A stretch of 51,456 nucleotides of DNA from Branchiostoma floridae (taxonomy: Eukaryota; Chordata; Leptocardii; Amphioxiformes; Branchiostomatidae): NCBI RefSeq assembly GCF_000003815.2, contig NC_049992.1, forward strand, positions 19,968,540 to 20,019,995. Reading direction: 5' to 3'. This document shows, in pieces, positions 32,404 through 45,200 of the stretch. Positions within the stretch are counted from its first letter, which is position 1. Each line of letters opens with the position of its first letter. The translations under genes and the position numbers were made by a program. The notes under the pieces were generated by a model, which saw nothing but the letters and a program-made list of their open reading frames with translations, did not search any database and was not told where the DNA came from.

Positions 32404-33372
32404 TCACTGTGGAGAACCTCTTAATTGGAATTCCACACGAATCCAGTGATCTTTGATTCTACCAATGGGATGTTGTGGACTCTTCAGTATGAAGCGTAGA
32501 AGTGCATCAGTGCGTCTATTAAAGTGTATCGCACACATGACAGGGTCTGATCTCATTAGGTTCCATTTGTCTTGTTGTGGTAATGCTTTAGCTTCTTCAT
32601 AGGTCAGGTCAGGATTCAGGGTCATGAACAATTCTGGCCAGTTTAAATCATTAGCAGACACAGTGACAAACCATGTTGGTGGTCCAATAGTGTTTATTTT
32701 TGCTAGCAAGTTTAGCAGTTGGTCCTTGAAGTAAGCTGCTGTTCCACGTATATTCTTCATAAAAGTGTATGATGTGCTTTCAACATGTTGATCAATTTCA
32801 TGATGCAGATCGCCTGCTGTTAGTGGCTGTGCTATGGATTGTGATCTAACATTACTCTGCTTTTGCATTCTACATACAATGGATATCTGACTGTACAATT
32901 TCTTGATTTCATACGAGTTCAAGGCAAAGAAGAGCCATGGGATGTTTTTTCTCCAGCAATCATTGATATTGAGCAAACGTGATTGGAAGTACTGTAAGTC
33001 TGTTAGTTGTACATCACGCGTCTGTTTGAAGCCATTTTTACCATATGGGTATAACTGTGGAAAACAGTGTTCCTCAAGATCAGTCTCTTTAAATATGCTT
33101 TGTGGTGGTGATGTTTCACGTGGTAGTGATATCACTGGGACATTGTCTGTTACATTCTGCAACAGAGATTGTAACTGGACATTTGGATTAATGTAGTTAC
33201 AGGGAAAAGCTGAGAGTTCTTGGACAGTAGAAGGTGCACTTGAGAAGTCTGGTTCATTGGCGTCTGTGATCATTGGATTGAATTCACTTGACTTTTTTAC
33301 CCAGTTTTCAAAAATAGCTATGTTCACATGTGAATATAGATGATTATGCGTTAATTCTGGCGGACTCGGCAC
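32404..33372 (-). mobile_element. Helitron Rep (helicase-like N-domain) fragment
   Basis: The minus-strand frame codes the Helitron replication-initiator N-terminal region. It includes ELSAFPCNYINPN, HCFPQLYPYGKNGF, the helicase-like-N passage RGTAAYFKDQLLNL, GPPTWFVTVSANDLNWPELF, and DPVMCAIHFNRR, ending VEFQLRGSPQ and a stop. Intact members continue with an H-x-H motif and the Rep tyrosines, so this copy is cut off at 32404. Its upstream part runs into the gap. It is a rolling-circle transposon relic. Confidence 0.8.
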
Positions 33373-33472
33373 NNNNNNNNNNNNNNNNNNNNNNNNNNNN
33401 NNNNNNNNNNNNNNNNNNNNNNNNNNNNNNNNNNNNNNNNNNNNNNNNNNNNNNNNNNNNNNNNNNNNNNNN
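33373..33472. other. Assembly gap (100 N)
   Basis: Exactly 100 N, the conventional placeholder for a gap of unknown size. Sequence on the left is Helitron; sequence on the right is the start of the second copy of the duplicated block. Confidence 0.99.
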
Positions 33473-34109
33473 AGCATTTATCAAGTATTGACAAACTTCG
33501 ATGCGAGTCACAAAAAGAGGCCTCTGCGGAAGCCGCATAATGGTACCGTCCGAACTCCCGGGATGTGAAATGGCGGGAAAACGACAGCGGCACTGGCAGC
33601 GGTTCTGAAGGACCGTTACCGTCACATGTACGGGCTTCGTCCTCGGTGACAACAGTACTTTTGCTGAGAATATAGGTACATTTGCATTTACAATCACTTT
33701 TAAAGCAAATTTAACCATAGCTATTTGGTTTATTCATAAAGGGATTTTCTTTAGAGTGGATCATTGACCAAAAATGAGAAACAAATATCCATCTTACCTA
33801 TTTTGACCCAAAAAAGCTATGATGAATTAATGCATAAAAAAATAGCGACATTCAAACTAAATCTACTTGAGGTGATCTGTCATCCTGTGAAATAAGAGGG
33901 TCCAGAACGTTGTTTCCACTTTGGAAAGGACACATGAAATAAACCTAATATTTTTAACCATAATGTGTTTTTTAACCGCAAAAATTCATCATATCAACAT
34001 AATGTGCCTATTTGTTTTTCATTTAACTACTTCTAGCACCTTGTGAACTTTCATCGCATTACGACCATGCTGTCAAATTTTACGAGCATACAACGTTACC
34101 CATTTTACC

Positions 34110-34190
34110 ATGTCTACTGCAGTATCACATGCGGTAATTGACCAGAGCTCCCTCCCCAACGACCTGGAGGTCAAGAGACTATGCTTGTAG
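34110..34190 (+). other. Candidate small exon or 26-aa ORF, copy 2
   Basis: Same length and frame as 16605-16685, coding MSTAVSHAVIDQSSL then PNDLEVKRLCL and TAG within a GTAGGTAGGT run. Non-silent changes occur in the middle. No family is recognised. Confidence 0.25.
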
Positions 34191-35124
34191 GTAGGTAGGT
34201 ATGCGCGTCACTGTTGTCGTTTGTGTGCTTAATAATGTAAGTTGTGTTAGGAACGCTGGCAGTTTCAGATCGAGGTAAGATTAGTAAATTCTCTCCCATA
34301 CCGGCTGGTGCGGTGTCGCGACACAAGGTCAGTCACTGCACTCAGAGCGGTACAGTTGAAGCATAGCTGACGCTGCTGGGTGATAGTAGATAATGGTATG
34401 GCTCCTACAAATAGCTCGTTTATCAAGACTCACCTAATATGTATTCAAATGAGTGACACAAAGTACTGAGCATCTTGTGCTAAGGTGTTTATCAATGTGT
34501 CACAGGCTGTGTATAAAGATCAGGACTATTCTGAAAAGCAAGAAATATTGAGGTATTGAGAGCCATCTCTTTTTCCTTTCAGCATGAAATTATAACACCT
34601 TTAAAGAAATTTTGTTCGCTGTTGTTCAAATTGATATGTAATTGAGACTCCGCGAGGAAGAGACTGATAAGTTTTATTGTCATCCAGTTACCACATATTC
34701 CGGCAATAACACATGTAGCAGAGGCTAGATAGCATGCGTTATTTAAAAGTCTTCCAAAGGGAACATGTAAAAACGTTTCTTGGAGTTTTATTAGCTATAA
34801 TCTATATCAAAACAATTTTACTATTAATTCTGGGTAGGTAGATGGCGAAGGTGAATCTACCATTGAGTATATTTGTACATTCGTATCGTGGGGTCATTGA
34901 TAATTTGATATTCTAGGGAACGTTATAACCACATTAACAAGTACATGAACATAGATATGCATAGATAGATCTCCTCAATATTCATTCCTCCTTTGAACCA
35001 TTGGCGCTATAGGAATTTTTTGGAACAAGCCCCAAAATGCAAAAATAAAGCCCGTTTGATATGCTTTTGCCGATCACAGTTTACCGTTTCCTTATATCAC
35101 CATTGATTTTAGTTGCTTCATACT

Positions 35125-35232
35125 TCGTTCCTTTTCGCACTTTAAGTATTTTCCTTTTCGTTCTTTTTCGTTCCTTTTCGTTCCTTTTTATTCCTTTTCG
35201 TTCCTTTTCGTTCCCTTTCATTCCCTTTTGCA
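35125..35232. repeat. (CCTTTTCGTT)n microsatellite
   Basis: About ten imperfect units of TTCCTTTTCG. It lies in the segment of block copy 2 that has no counterpart in copy 1. Confidence 0.85.
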
Positions 35233-35775
35233 CTTTCTGTACACAATTTAGAAACTTGTTGTTGATTTTCAGCCTGAATTCTGACATATCAACAGGAAAA
35301 TCATGTCGTATTATGCCCACTTTTAACAAAGAGACTCTCGCCACGGTATTTCTGCTTAATGACATGCATAGAAAGAAAATGAATCTTGTTAAGCCTTGTG
35401 TGTTTTGCTGAATTTTCATTCACACATTCGTATGATGTACCCAGTATGTGATCGAAGGTTACACAAGTATGCAATCAACGGTTATACTGGTCCACGCTTT
35501 GCCGCCGTGAGAGAACAGTGCGCTCGCCATCTTGTGGTGTGTGAGTTATGTATTGACATTTTTCCACCATCGTATGTCAAAGTTCTATTATTTTTCCAGT
35601 GACCCGTGGAGCCCAGTAGAAGCTAAGACTCCCATACGGACCTCATACGGCCTGGAATCTATGTGCACAGGTGAAGCTAACATAAGCATGTTACTCTCCT
35701 ATTGTCTTTCATCACATGGTCAGACCATGTGATGAACAGACTCCTGGTTGGGGACGAGACACCAGGCGTCTTTTT

Positions 35776-36253
35776 GCCTTGCCGCCAGGCAAGGCTTTAC
35801 GCCAGCTTTTTTCCATGGATCAATGGACGGACCTTTTAACCCAGCCCTTCCAAAGCCCCTTCCAAAGGCCCTTCTTTCCTTGCCGAGATTCATGGCTTAG
35901 TTAGTCAATGGTACATTCCAGGCGAGTATTAAAACGCTCTTCTAGACGCATGTTACTGTATGTGGTCCAGCGTAATAAATCTACGCTTTAACTCACCATG
36001 TTTATATAAATATATATCACAAATTGCATCAGAAGGAACTTAGTTTGTAATAAAAAATAATGCATATTCATTGTGGGTCAAAAAGTTTTACAAAACCTGT
36101 TTAATGTGCCAATAATTCATCTGACATAAATTATGATAATGAGGGGGGGGGCGACATGTGGAACTCGGGATTTTTAAGCGTAGAATCTAGTCTAACTTAC
36201 CAAAATAACATAAAATACGCGGCAAGGCACAGCTTTTTTAAAAAGATTTCTTG
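35776..36253. mobile_element. 478-bp sequence present only in block copy 2
   Basis: Copy 1 reads GCGTCTTTTTTATACTGCCG (from 18531); copy 2 carries 478 bp inside the T run. The insert starts GCCTTGCCG and has CGGCAAGGC near its right end (36220-36228), inverted to the start. It has no coding frame of note. It could be an insertion here or a deletion in copy 1. Confidence 0.55.
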
Positions 36254-36280
36254 TTTATACTGCCGCTCTTCAATGTTTAG

Positions 36281-36768
36281 CCCCCCTTTCCACTAGACGG
36301 CGATTGTGCTGCGCTCTCACTGCGACCTACATAGGATATGTGTAACCTTCACTTTCATACTAGGTATATCATACAAAATGTAAAAGTGTTACCGAGAAGA
36401 CAACAAAACGCACAAAGCGTAAACATATTCGTTTCTTTTCTTTACAATTCATTGAGCGTTCTGTAAGATTTTAGGTCGCAGGGAGAGCGCGGCGGGAGCG
36501 CTGTCCTAGTTACAAATGGCCAGTATGGGTAATGCACATTGCAACAGTGCCAAACTCCTGTTACATCATAGTTCTCACAATAACACTTGCATCGAAGGTC
36601 AAAGCCGGATACTCAATTTGCAACATTACAAAGGAAACTACCTTAGGCAACATTAGCAACTTCTAAAACCGCGCTCTAGATCTCGCCGCGCTCTCACCGC
36701 ACTGGAAAATTTATTATCGCCGCGAGAGCGCGTTAAAAGCGCCGTCCTAGTGAGGTGTGAAAAGAGGG
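36281..36768. mobile_element. Foldback MITE with CGCGCTCTC-rich interior, copy 2
   Basis: Same ends and interior as 18566-19045, with small indels (for example an extra GGTGTG near the right end). Confidence 0.75.
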
Positions 36769-36924
36769 CGTGGGTAAGAAAGGACCATAACAAGAGTTTG
36801 GAGACCTCATACCTTCATGAAATATTCTGATTATGCAAATGACTCTCACATCTGCATAATTTATGCTTTCTTATGTACACCTTTCACTAACTTACACAGG
36901 CCACAATGTTGACAGCCCAATCAT

Positions 36925-38063
36925 TTACTCACGCCACCTTTCCCTTGACCTCTGTATGGGTCGTTGGGGCACCATGACTCCATCCACTATTCAATTCTCC
37001 ACACCTATGTCTGTCCTCCGCCGCTCTCATGGCTTCTGCTAAACTCAATCCGGTCCATTCTCTTATGTTGTCCTCCCGTAGTTTTCTCCGTCTTCCTCTA
37101 TTCCGGCTAGGGCTGTCCCTTGTAGCATATTGGTCTTTGCTAGCCCCGACGACCTTGCCGATTTTTTTTTTCTAAATCAGGTTCGTAGGGCCTGATGTTA
37201 TCATCATGGTGATGAAGAGCAGCCCATAGCGATAACTGTAGCAGCATCTCTTCTCCCTGAGTCAGAAACATCAAGCTTAAGCAAGCTTGACTTCACTAAC
37301 TCAATAGGCGAAGCAGGGGTTACGAGGCTGCTCGGGAAATTCCCTACCCCATTTTGGCCGGAATGGTTTGATCCGCCACATCGCACCATCGCACATGTGG
37401 CGGGTTCTTTTACGTGCCCGGGGTGTGGCTCTCCCCAAACACGGGACCTCCATTTAACGTCCTATCCGAGGGACGACTCATTTTCACTTGGGCAAAGTGA
37501 GGAAAGTCGTGTAAAGTGCCTTTCCCAAGGGCACAAGACCGGCAACACGGTAGGCGGATTCGAACCGGCGGCCTCTCGGTCACGGGCCGAATACACTACC
37601 ACTGTGCTACGCGGCCCCTCGACCATCTCAGTTTGCGCTTTTTCACTGTTGTCAAGAGGTTGTCATGGGGTGCTTTAGTTTGTAATACTTTGTTGCGGAC
37701 TTACTCGTTGGTGACACGGTCTCGGAACGTGATGCTCAGAATTTTCCTGTTGCATCTCATTTCCATGGAGAGGATTCTCTTCTGTAACTCGGTTGTCAAT
37801 GTCCAGGTCTCACATCCGTATAGATAAATTGACAGAGTTAGGGCACGCATGACATTAATTTTGGATCTTAGGCATATGTTCTTATCCTTCCATATGGTGT
37901 TGAGCCTAGCTAGTGCAGCTACTGTCGGTGCAGACCTTGCTAAGATTTCTGGACGGGATCCTTCGTCAGATATGATTGAACCTAGGTATTTCAATTTTGC
38001 AACCTTCTCATCTTGTATAAGGGTGACGAGGTGTAATTTTCTTTTTGACCTTTGAAATGACAC
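36925..38063 (-). mobile_element. Non-LTR retrotransposon 3' fragment, copy 2, interrupted by a SINE
   Basis: 38063-37701 on the minus strand codes KLKYLGSIISDEGSRPEIL, then ARLNTIWKDKNICLRSKINV and IYLYGCETWTLTTELQKRIL, the conserved C-terminal end of many animal LINE reverse transcriptases. Downstream remnants continue on the far side of a SINE inserted at about 37153-37618. Confidence 0.7.
37153..37618 (-). mobile_element. tRNA-derived SINE, family A, copy 3 (block copy 2 only)
   Basis: On the minus strand it has the GGGGCCGCGTAGCACAGTGG head, the GGTTCGAATCC-like B box and the shared body. It is inserted in the LINE fragment. The corresponding place in block copy 1 (about 19380-19405) is empty, so the insertion is younger than the split of the two copies. 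Confidence 0.8.
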
Positions 38064-39020
38064 ATACTATCTCAAAGGTCGTCTATTCCATGTAAAACGG
38101 TACAATGTCTCCAAGTTTTTTGTGTCGCCTTTCAAAAGTTAATCACCTGACACAGATTACATTTAATTAATATAGACCTTATTTTTCAATTTTTATTCTT
38201 CTCTTGGAACTTTCATAAACCTTTCCTTTGTAGTGATGGTAGTGTATTTATAGATCAAAGGTTGTATGTTTTACCTAAAGATGTATTGTTTTTTTGTAAT
38301 CCTAATGTCCTAGTGTTTATGTATTTCTAAATTTTCTGATGAATTATGTCTTGAGTTGTTTATTTATTCGGATATGTGACAAATACATTACACATACACA
38401 CGCAACACTGAGCTGTTGTTGTCTTGAGTTGTTGTTTCTGCACTGATCTTGTAAGGGTGACAGTTGATAAGAAAGTGTCAGTCAACATGTCTATCAAGAC
38501 TAGTCTAATATATATTCAAATGAGCCTATTTGCTGCCATGTTGTGTCGGGTTTATCTTTGTTGTGACGAGGTGTTCCCATACCTGCTTTTTCAAGGTCAA
38601 CTCTGGATTGATCTTACTTAGTATAGTTACAATGAAAAAAAAATAATAGTTTAAACGGATGGTGTCGTTATTTTTTTCTTATCAATAAAATATGTAACTG
38701 CCTAACACTAACAGAAGTCGGCTCCTGGGCCATGTTTTAGTACTCAGATCCTACAGATGGACTTGTGTGTGACTTCCCCTATATGCTGACAATTATCTGA
38801 TAAAGAAACATCCATACCATGTGTTTTCCGTGACAGCCACGGATCGCAGCCTTAGTACTGGTACGTCCATCGGTGTATCAAGTGACGTTAAATAATGTAC
38901 TGTTATGTAAATATTGTACAGCAAAAACTGTTGAGTCATAGTCACCAGTCAGGACAGATTTTTCCCATCACGCAATGTCGATGGGCGGGTCATTGTGAAG
39001 CCGGGAACAGAGCTGCCAGG

Positions 39021-39296
39021 ATGGGGAAAGTCTGGTGTGGATCATGTACTCTCACCTTAGCGGCCATAGTCGTCTTATTAGGGAAACCTGTCGGTGCCAG
39101 TGATTTCGACCACCATGAAACGCTTGACGTTGAAGGAAAGTTCCGCATTCTCTGGAAGTTTGATGACGAGAAAATCGAGTTCGAGGCCCAGGTGCAGACG
39201 GCAGGATGGGTCGGCCTGGGTCTGTCCCCGAACGGAGGCATGCCGGGATCCGACATCGCCATCGGCTGGGTGAAAGACGGGATTGCGCATCTTACG
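39021..39296 (+). CDS. MOXD-like exon 1 (copy 2)
   Basis: Signal peptide and DOMON start, identical in length to the first copy. Differences from it are FRILWKF, FEAQVQTAGW. Donor GTAAGT. Confidence 0.87.
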
Positions 39297-42200
39297 GTAA
39301 GTCAAAACTGACATTTCCACACATGATAGATATTGACTAGAATTGCGTGTGGATATGACGTGATTTGACTTTTTTTAAGAGATAGCAATGAACAGTTTTT
39401 AAAAGCTTGAAACAGTTGCTATTTAGAAAATTTTATAGTTTGGCAGTCAGAAGATAGAAGCTGTTGCTGTAGATTCTACACCAACAGCTAAACTTTAAAC
39501 TCTTTCTACAGTTCCCAGTGCAGTACCAGTTTTGTGGACAACGTTCTTCAGGTTTATGTAGTAAAATGTGGCTTTGTATCAATGATTAATTTCAGCTAGA
39601 GGGTATGTAAAAAATCCTGAAGTATCCTCCTGTAATTGGCCTTGTCCCGACATCCCCGTCGAAACAGGGGGGGCCCAGGCTGATTACCACGTAGTCACTG
39701 CTCTGGGGGTCACTTCCCTCAGTTTACAGCCTGGCGAAATCTAACTAGCCGTCCGTCTTCTCTCTTTTATCAATGTCTCGAGCTGTAACGAACCAACTCA
39801 TGGCGGGTAAAACGTTTTGTTGAGCTTATTTTGTCCCCGAGAACACCCGGGACCCCATGGCTTAGGCAGAGGTCAGGTTTCAAGTGGCGAATGTCAACGG
39901 TCCGGTAAGACTATATTTTCTATCGCTGTTGTTGGCCGGACGAGAAAGTGCGTCGCTCAACGGGAGACAACGTTGCAGCCGTATAGAAGAGATCGCGGGG
40001 ATCTTATAGTTTGCGATGAAAGCGAATCAGAAGCAGGCGACAAGAAGACAGCTCGAAATCTGTAGGCTATTGACAACTTGTTTAAGACATTTAAGTTTAG
40101 CTGTCATGATAGGTACATTCCCCAAGCTAAAGCTTTCGCCAAAGCTAACAGGATATCAATGCAAAGCTGCAAATATATCTTTAAAGGCACAGACATAGTC
40201 CCTCAATTACCGTCTGGCGTCCGTCGAAAAAGCAACAACCCGCCGTAGTTCTTTCCACCACCGCTCAAGGTCCCACGGTATTCCCGTCGCAGTTCTGTCC
40301 ACCATCGCTCAAGGTCCCACGGTCTTCCCGCCGCAATTCTGTCCACCATGGCTAAAGGTCCCACGGTCTTTACGCCGCAGTTCTGCTCACCATCGCTCAA
40401 GGTCCCACAGTCTTTCTACCGCAGTTCTAGCCTCCACCGCTGAAGGTCCCACGGTCTTCCCCGCCGCATTCTGTCCACCATGGCTAAAGGTCCCACGGTC
40501 TTTACGCCGCAGTTCTGTTCACCATCGCTCAAGGTCCCCGCGGTCTTTCCGCGCAGTTCTGCCCACCATCGCTCAAGGTCCCCACGGTGTTCCCGCCGCA
40601 GTTCTGTCCACCACTGCTCAAGGTCCCTACGGTCTTCCCGTCGCAGTTCTCTCCACCATCGCTGAAGGTCTTCACGGTCTTCCTGCCGCAGTTCTGTCCA
40701 CCATCGCTCAAGGTCCCCACGGTATTACCACCGCAGTTCTAGCCTCCACCGCTCAAGGTGCTACGGTCTTCCCGCCGCAGTTCTTGCCCCAATTCTACAA
40801 GTTCCCTACGGTCCCTTCGTCACAGTTCTGGCCACCATTGCATGAGTTCCTCTCGGTCCCTTTGTCGCAGTTCTGGCCACCATTGCACAATTTCCCTACG
40901 GTCCCTTTGTCGCAGTTCTGGCCACAATTGCACAAGTTCCCTACGGTCTCTTCGCCACAGTTCTTGCCACCATTGCACAAGTTGCCTACGGTCCCTTCGC
41001 CGCAGTTCTGGCCACCATTGCACAATTTCCCTACGGTCCCTTCGCCGCAGTTCTGGCCACCATTGCACAAGTTCCCTACGGTGCCTTTGTCGCAGTTCTG
41101 GCCACCATTGCACAAGTTCCCTACGGTCTCTTCGCCACAGTTCTGGCCACCATTGCACATGTTCCCCACGGTACCTTCGCCGTAGTTCTGGCCGGGAACG
41201 GTCAAACTCCCCCATGTCTCCCCGCTAAACTCCCCACTGTCTCGCCGCTCCAGTCCTCACCGCTGTTTCTCCCTTACGGGCTTATTTTCAGAAAGCAAAG
41301 AATGAGCGGTCAAAGGTGGCCCAGAAATATCATATTTTGTGTGTTGTTATCTTGTTTGTCTTCTTTTTAATCATATTTTTGATATTTGTTTTCCGACGCT
41401 CTTGTACGTTCTGTCTTTGTTTTAAAAGGATAATCCTATTTTTCTTTGCCAGGTGTTTGATACTCCGACAGATCCGACAGATAGACTTCTCCCAGGCTGG
41501 TAATATTTCAGACTATCAGAGAGTCTAGAGTAATTGTTTCTGTATGGGTATCTGGACTTATATAGCCGGCATAGCCGCCCTTCAGCGTAACACACCAGCT
41601 TCACGGCGTCTGGTTTTATAACACTGAACGACCCGCCACACAGAAAAAAAATAAGCTCATTCATTTTTCTGAAAAGTGTTGCTACAATATTTTAGGAAAA
41701 GTCACTAAGTTTGATCCTAGCACAAGTACTAGTCGTCTGGGATATAGACGACGTAAAAGTTGGCCTAGGCACTTTTAGCCACCCATTACCACCCCTTCCC
41801 CAATCTGGATAATAAGTTGAACTGTTTTTTTTTTTTTATTTACTGTCTTCCCGGGTGCATTGCGCTGTGACGGAGGAGTCCATTTAGAAGTCACACCTGT
41901 TGAACTATTTTTCTGACGCCCACTTGAAGACAATTGTAGTGTTTACGCCTTCAGTTTTGTAGAAAATGAGGGAACCGTATAGCCATTTTCGATTAGAGAT
42001 GATTTTCGATCCATTGTTTTATTTTCTATCTCAGGACCGGTACGCTGAGGCAAAGGCACAGCCCCGTATGGACGAGAGTCAGGACTGGGAGCTGGTGTCT
42101 GGGTACGAGAACGGGACTCACACCGTCCTGAGGTTCAACAGGAAGCTGACGACGTGTGACGTCAGAGATCGCGTCATCAACGTGAGTCTCAACAATCTAA

Positions 42201-45200
42201 TGACAAAATCACAGGCGCTTTTGGAAAATTACGAGAATGACGGTTACAATAAAATACTAAACTGATCAATGTAACTGTACTGATAGACGAGGAAGTTCAC
42301 TCAGAATTGGCACTATAGGCGAAATTAAAATTAGTCCTCATATGAAGAGGAAGGCGTTAGTTATCCACAGTAAAAGATGCATACCACTTCGCATTATACG
42401 ATAAAGTACCTTATTCCTGCGTGCATCCAGAAGTATTAAATATTCTAGTTTACTCCCAATTCATTTTAGTAAGTAATTTTATCCTATGGATGATTATTGT
42501 GATCCTAACGGTAAGTCATATTATCAGTTTCACCATACCATATATGGTATGGCTGAAATATAACTACATTACACCCGCCAATGTTTAATATCACTCTGAA
42601 AGGAGCGAGCTATCCCTACCTTATCGACAAACAAACATCAATCTTCTTTTTAAAGTCACACAACTAGTTACCTTTGCCAGAATGGCTAAGGTTATGTTTT
42701 GGGCGTGTTTGTGTGTGTGTCGGTGTGTCTGTGTGTCAACAGCATTACTCGAGAAGCCTTGGATGGATCCTGATGATATTTGGTAGGTGGGTAGGGGTCG
42801 GGAAAACGAAGGTCAATTTCGATAATGCGCCCCCTCGCGACTTGCTAAGGTACTGCAGCGGAAACAAATTTATTATATCTCGTGTTCTGGACATGCTGTG
42901 GTCATGATTTTTGAGTGGTAGATAGCCCTTGAGGCAGAGAGTAAGTGCTGTGAGTTTGGGACCCCCTAGCGGCTTTTTTAGAACTGCGGGCACCGGTTTC
43001 CTTTCAAACTTTGGACGAGAATTACTCTACAACGTGTTGACGGATCGTTATGATTTTTAGTATGTAGATAGAATGAGTAATGACTTACATGATGGTAAAC
43101 TAATTATGCAAATCAACAGCTAATTTGCATAATTAATGAGGAAAAATTATAAATCCACTGCGTTCCATGATAGGACTTTAAAACTTGTCACATATGTAGC
43201 TGGGAAGGAGAGAAATGTCGATAGATATCAATAATTAATGAGAAATTATGAACACGTTGACGGATCATCATGTTTTTGGTATGTACGTAGCGTAAGTGAA
43301 GACCTACATAATGAGATACCGATTATGCAAATCAACAGCTAATTTGCATAATTAATGAGGATATTTTATAAATTCACTACATTCCATGAAAAGGACTTTA
43401 TAACTTGTCACATGTGTAGCTGAGAAAGAGAGAAATGTCAATACATATTTATCATGATAAAGGTGATCTCATTTGAATAATTAATGAGAAAATATGAACG
43501 TGTTGACGGATCGTCATGATTTTTGGCATGTACATAGCCTAAGTGAAGACTTGTATAATGTGATATTATTATGTATATTATATATATTATGCAAATAAAC
43601 AGCTAATTTGCATAATTGATTAGGAAACGTTCATAAATCCACTGCATTCCATTATAGTTCTTTCATAAAAACTGTCACATATGTAACAGAGAAAGGGGGA
43701 CAAGATTAAGAGGTGTATTTAAAGACTTTGAAAGAGAATAAGTCAAGAATGTATCTAAGGATCATCATGATTTTTGGTATGCTGATAGCTTAAGTAATGC
43801 TTGATACAATTTGATATCAATTAATTGTAACTTGGGATCTAATTTGCATAATCAATGCCGAATTTTTATAAACCAACTCCAAGCATATAATTATAAAGAA
43901 AATGAAATGAGTAACGCAATTGTCTACAGACATCATTCTACATAACAAACCTGGTTTATTTGGCAAAGGCATGTGTTCGTGGAACTCTAGTTTATCTATA
44001 AAAACGATCAACAAGTCAACCTGTAGTCTACGAAAAAAAGTCGAAGTCATTAATATTTTAATGTGGAAATAGATTTAGAATGACGGCCGCCTCCATTTCC
44101 GTAGCCCTTGGCCCACACATTTGTGCAAGCATCTACAGCAGGTGGCTATTCAGGTGTTGGTGACGTGTGTTTAACTCCCATGCCTACTGTTCCTCATTAA
44201 AGCCGAGTGCTAAGCAGTGAAAGCAGTATGTACCATTTTGTATGACGTCGTGACCGTAGATCAAATTCATAATCTACCGACGGCAAGGTAAACACTTGTC
44301 TAATAATAATAATCGTTATTGCAAACTCATGACCGAAGGCTAATTGCAAAAATACATGTATAAAAGTACAATGATGATAATGATACAATAACAAAGTGGG
44401 CATTAAGTGAAATAGAGGTCATCAAATAGTGATACTTCTAATCTAAAGTGAATGCTAGTTTGTCTCTTTCGGTACTGTATTGTGGACAATGACAAATAAA
44501 GTGCATTTCATCTTCCACTGGTAAACACTCCACCTACTCGGTATCGGTACTTGGCAGGATCTTGCAGTAAAGTTATCATCATCATTATTAATTATCAATT
44601 AAATGGCCGAGTGGGTAAAGTGTTCGCCTTGCATTCGGTAGGTCGTGAGTTCGATCCCCGACCGATGTCATACTAAAGTTTTAAAAATGGTACATGCTGC
44701 TAAGCACTCAGGAATTATGAGAAAGAGTATAGGAGTTAAACACACATTACTACAAGCGGACCAGCCCCCTGCTGTAGTGGCTTGCAAATGTGTGGCCCAA
44801 GGGCTACAGAAATGGAGATGGGCGCCACCCCTAAGCATCTACAAAAATTTACGGGCAACTTTAACTTTAACTAATCTAAAACTTAATATTAAACTTAAGA
44901 CTTAACGACTGTCTGTACGCACATGTCATATCCAGGAGGACACCATTCGTGTGCTGTGGGCGTGGCATGATGACGATCCCGAGGACGAGTCCGGGGTGAG
45001 CGGCCCGACCTACCACGGGGCCAACAGGGGTGTCAAAAGCACGGTCCTTCTCAGCAACATCATCACTCCTACAAACATCCAAGAATCATTGAACTACACG
45101 TTTGATATCTTGATGAAAAATGTAAGACGTGCTTAGTACTCTGTAGTTAGCAATTTGAAATATTTCATGGCGTTACCTTGTTTTTTCTCTCTTATTTTCT

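Noticed and set aside
40781-41228. Repeat protein genes of 130-156 codons on both strands
   Set aside because: The frames come from a 45-bp (15-codon) period and are open in several frames at once; no start context, splice signals or conservation support.
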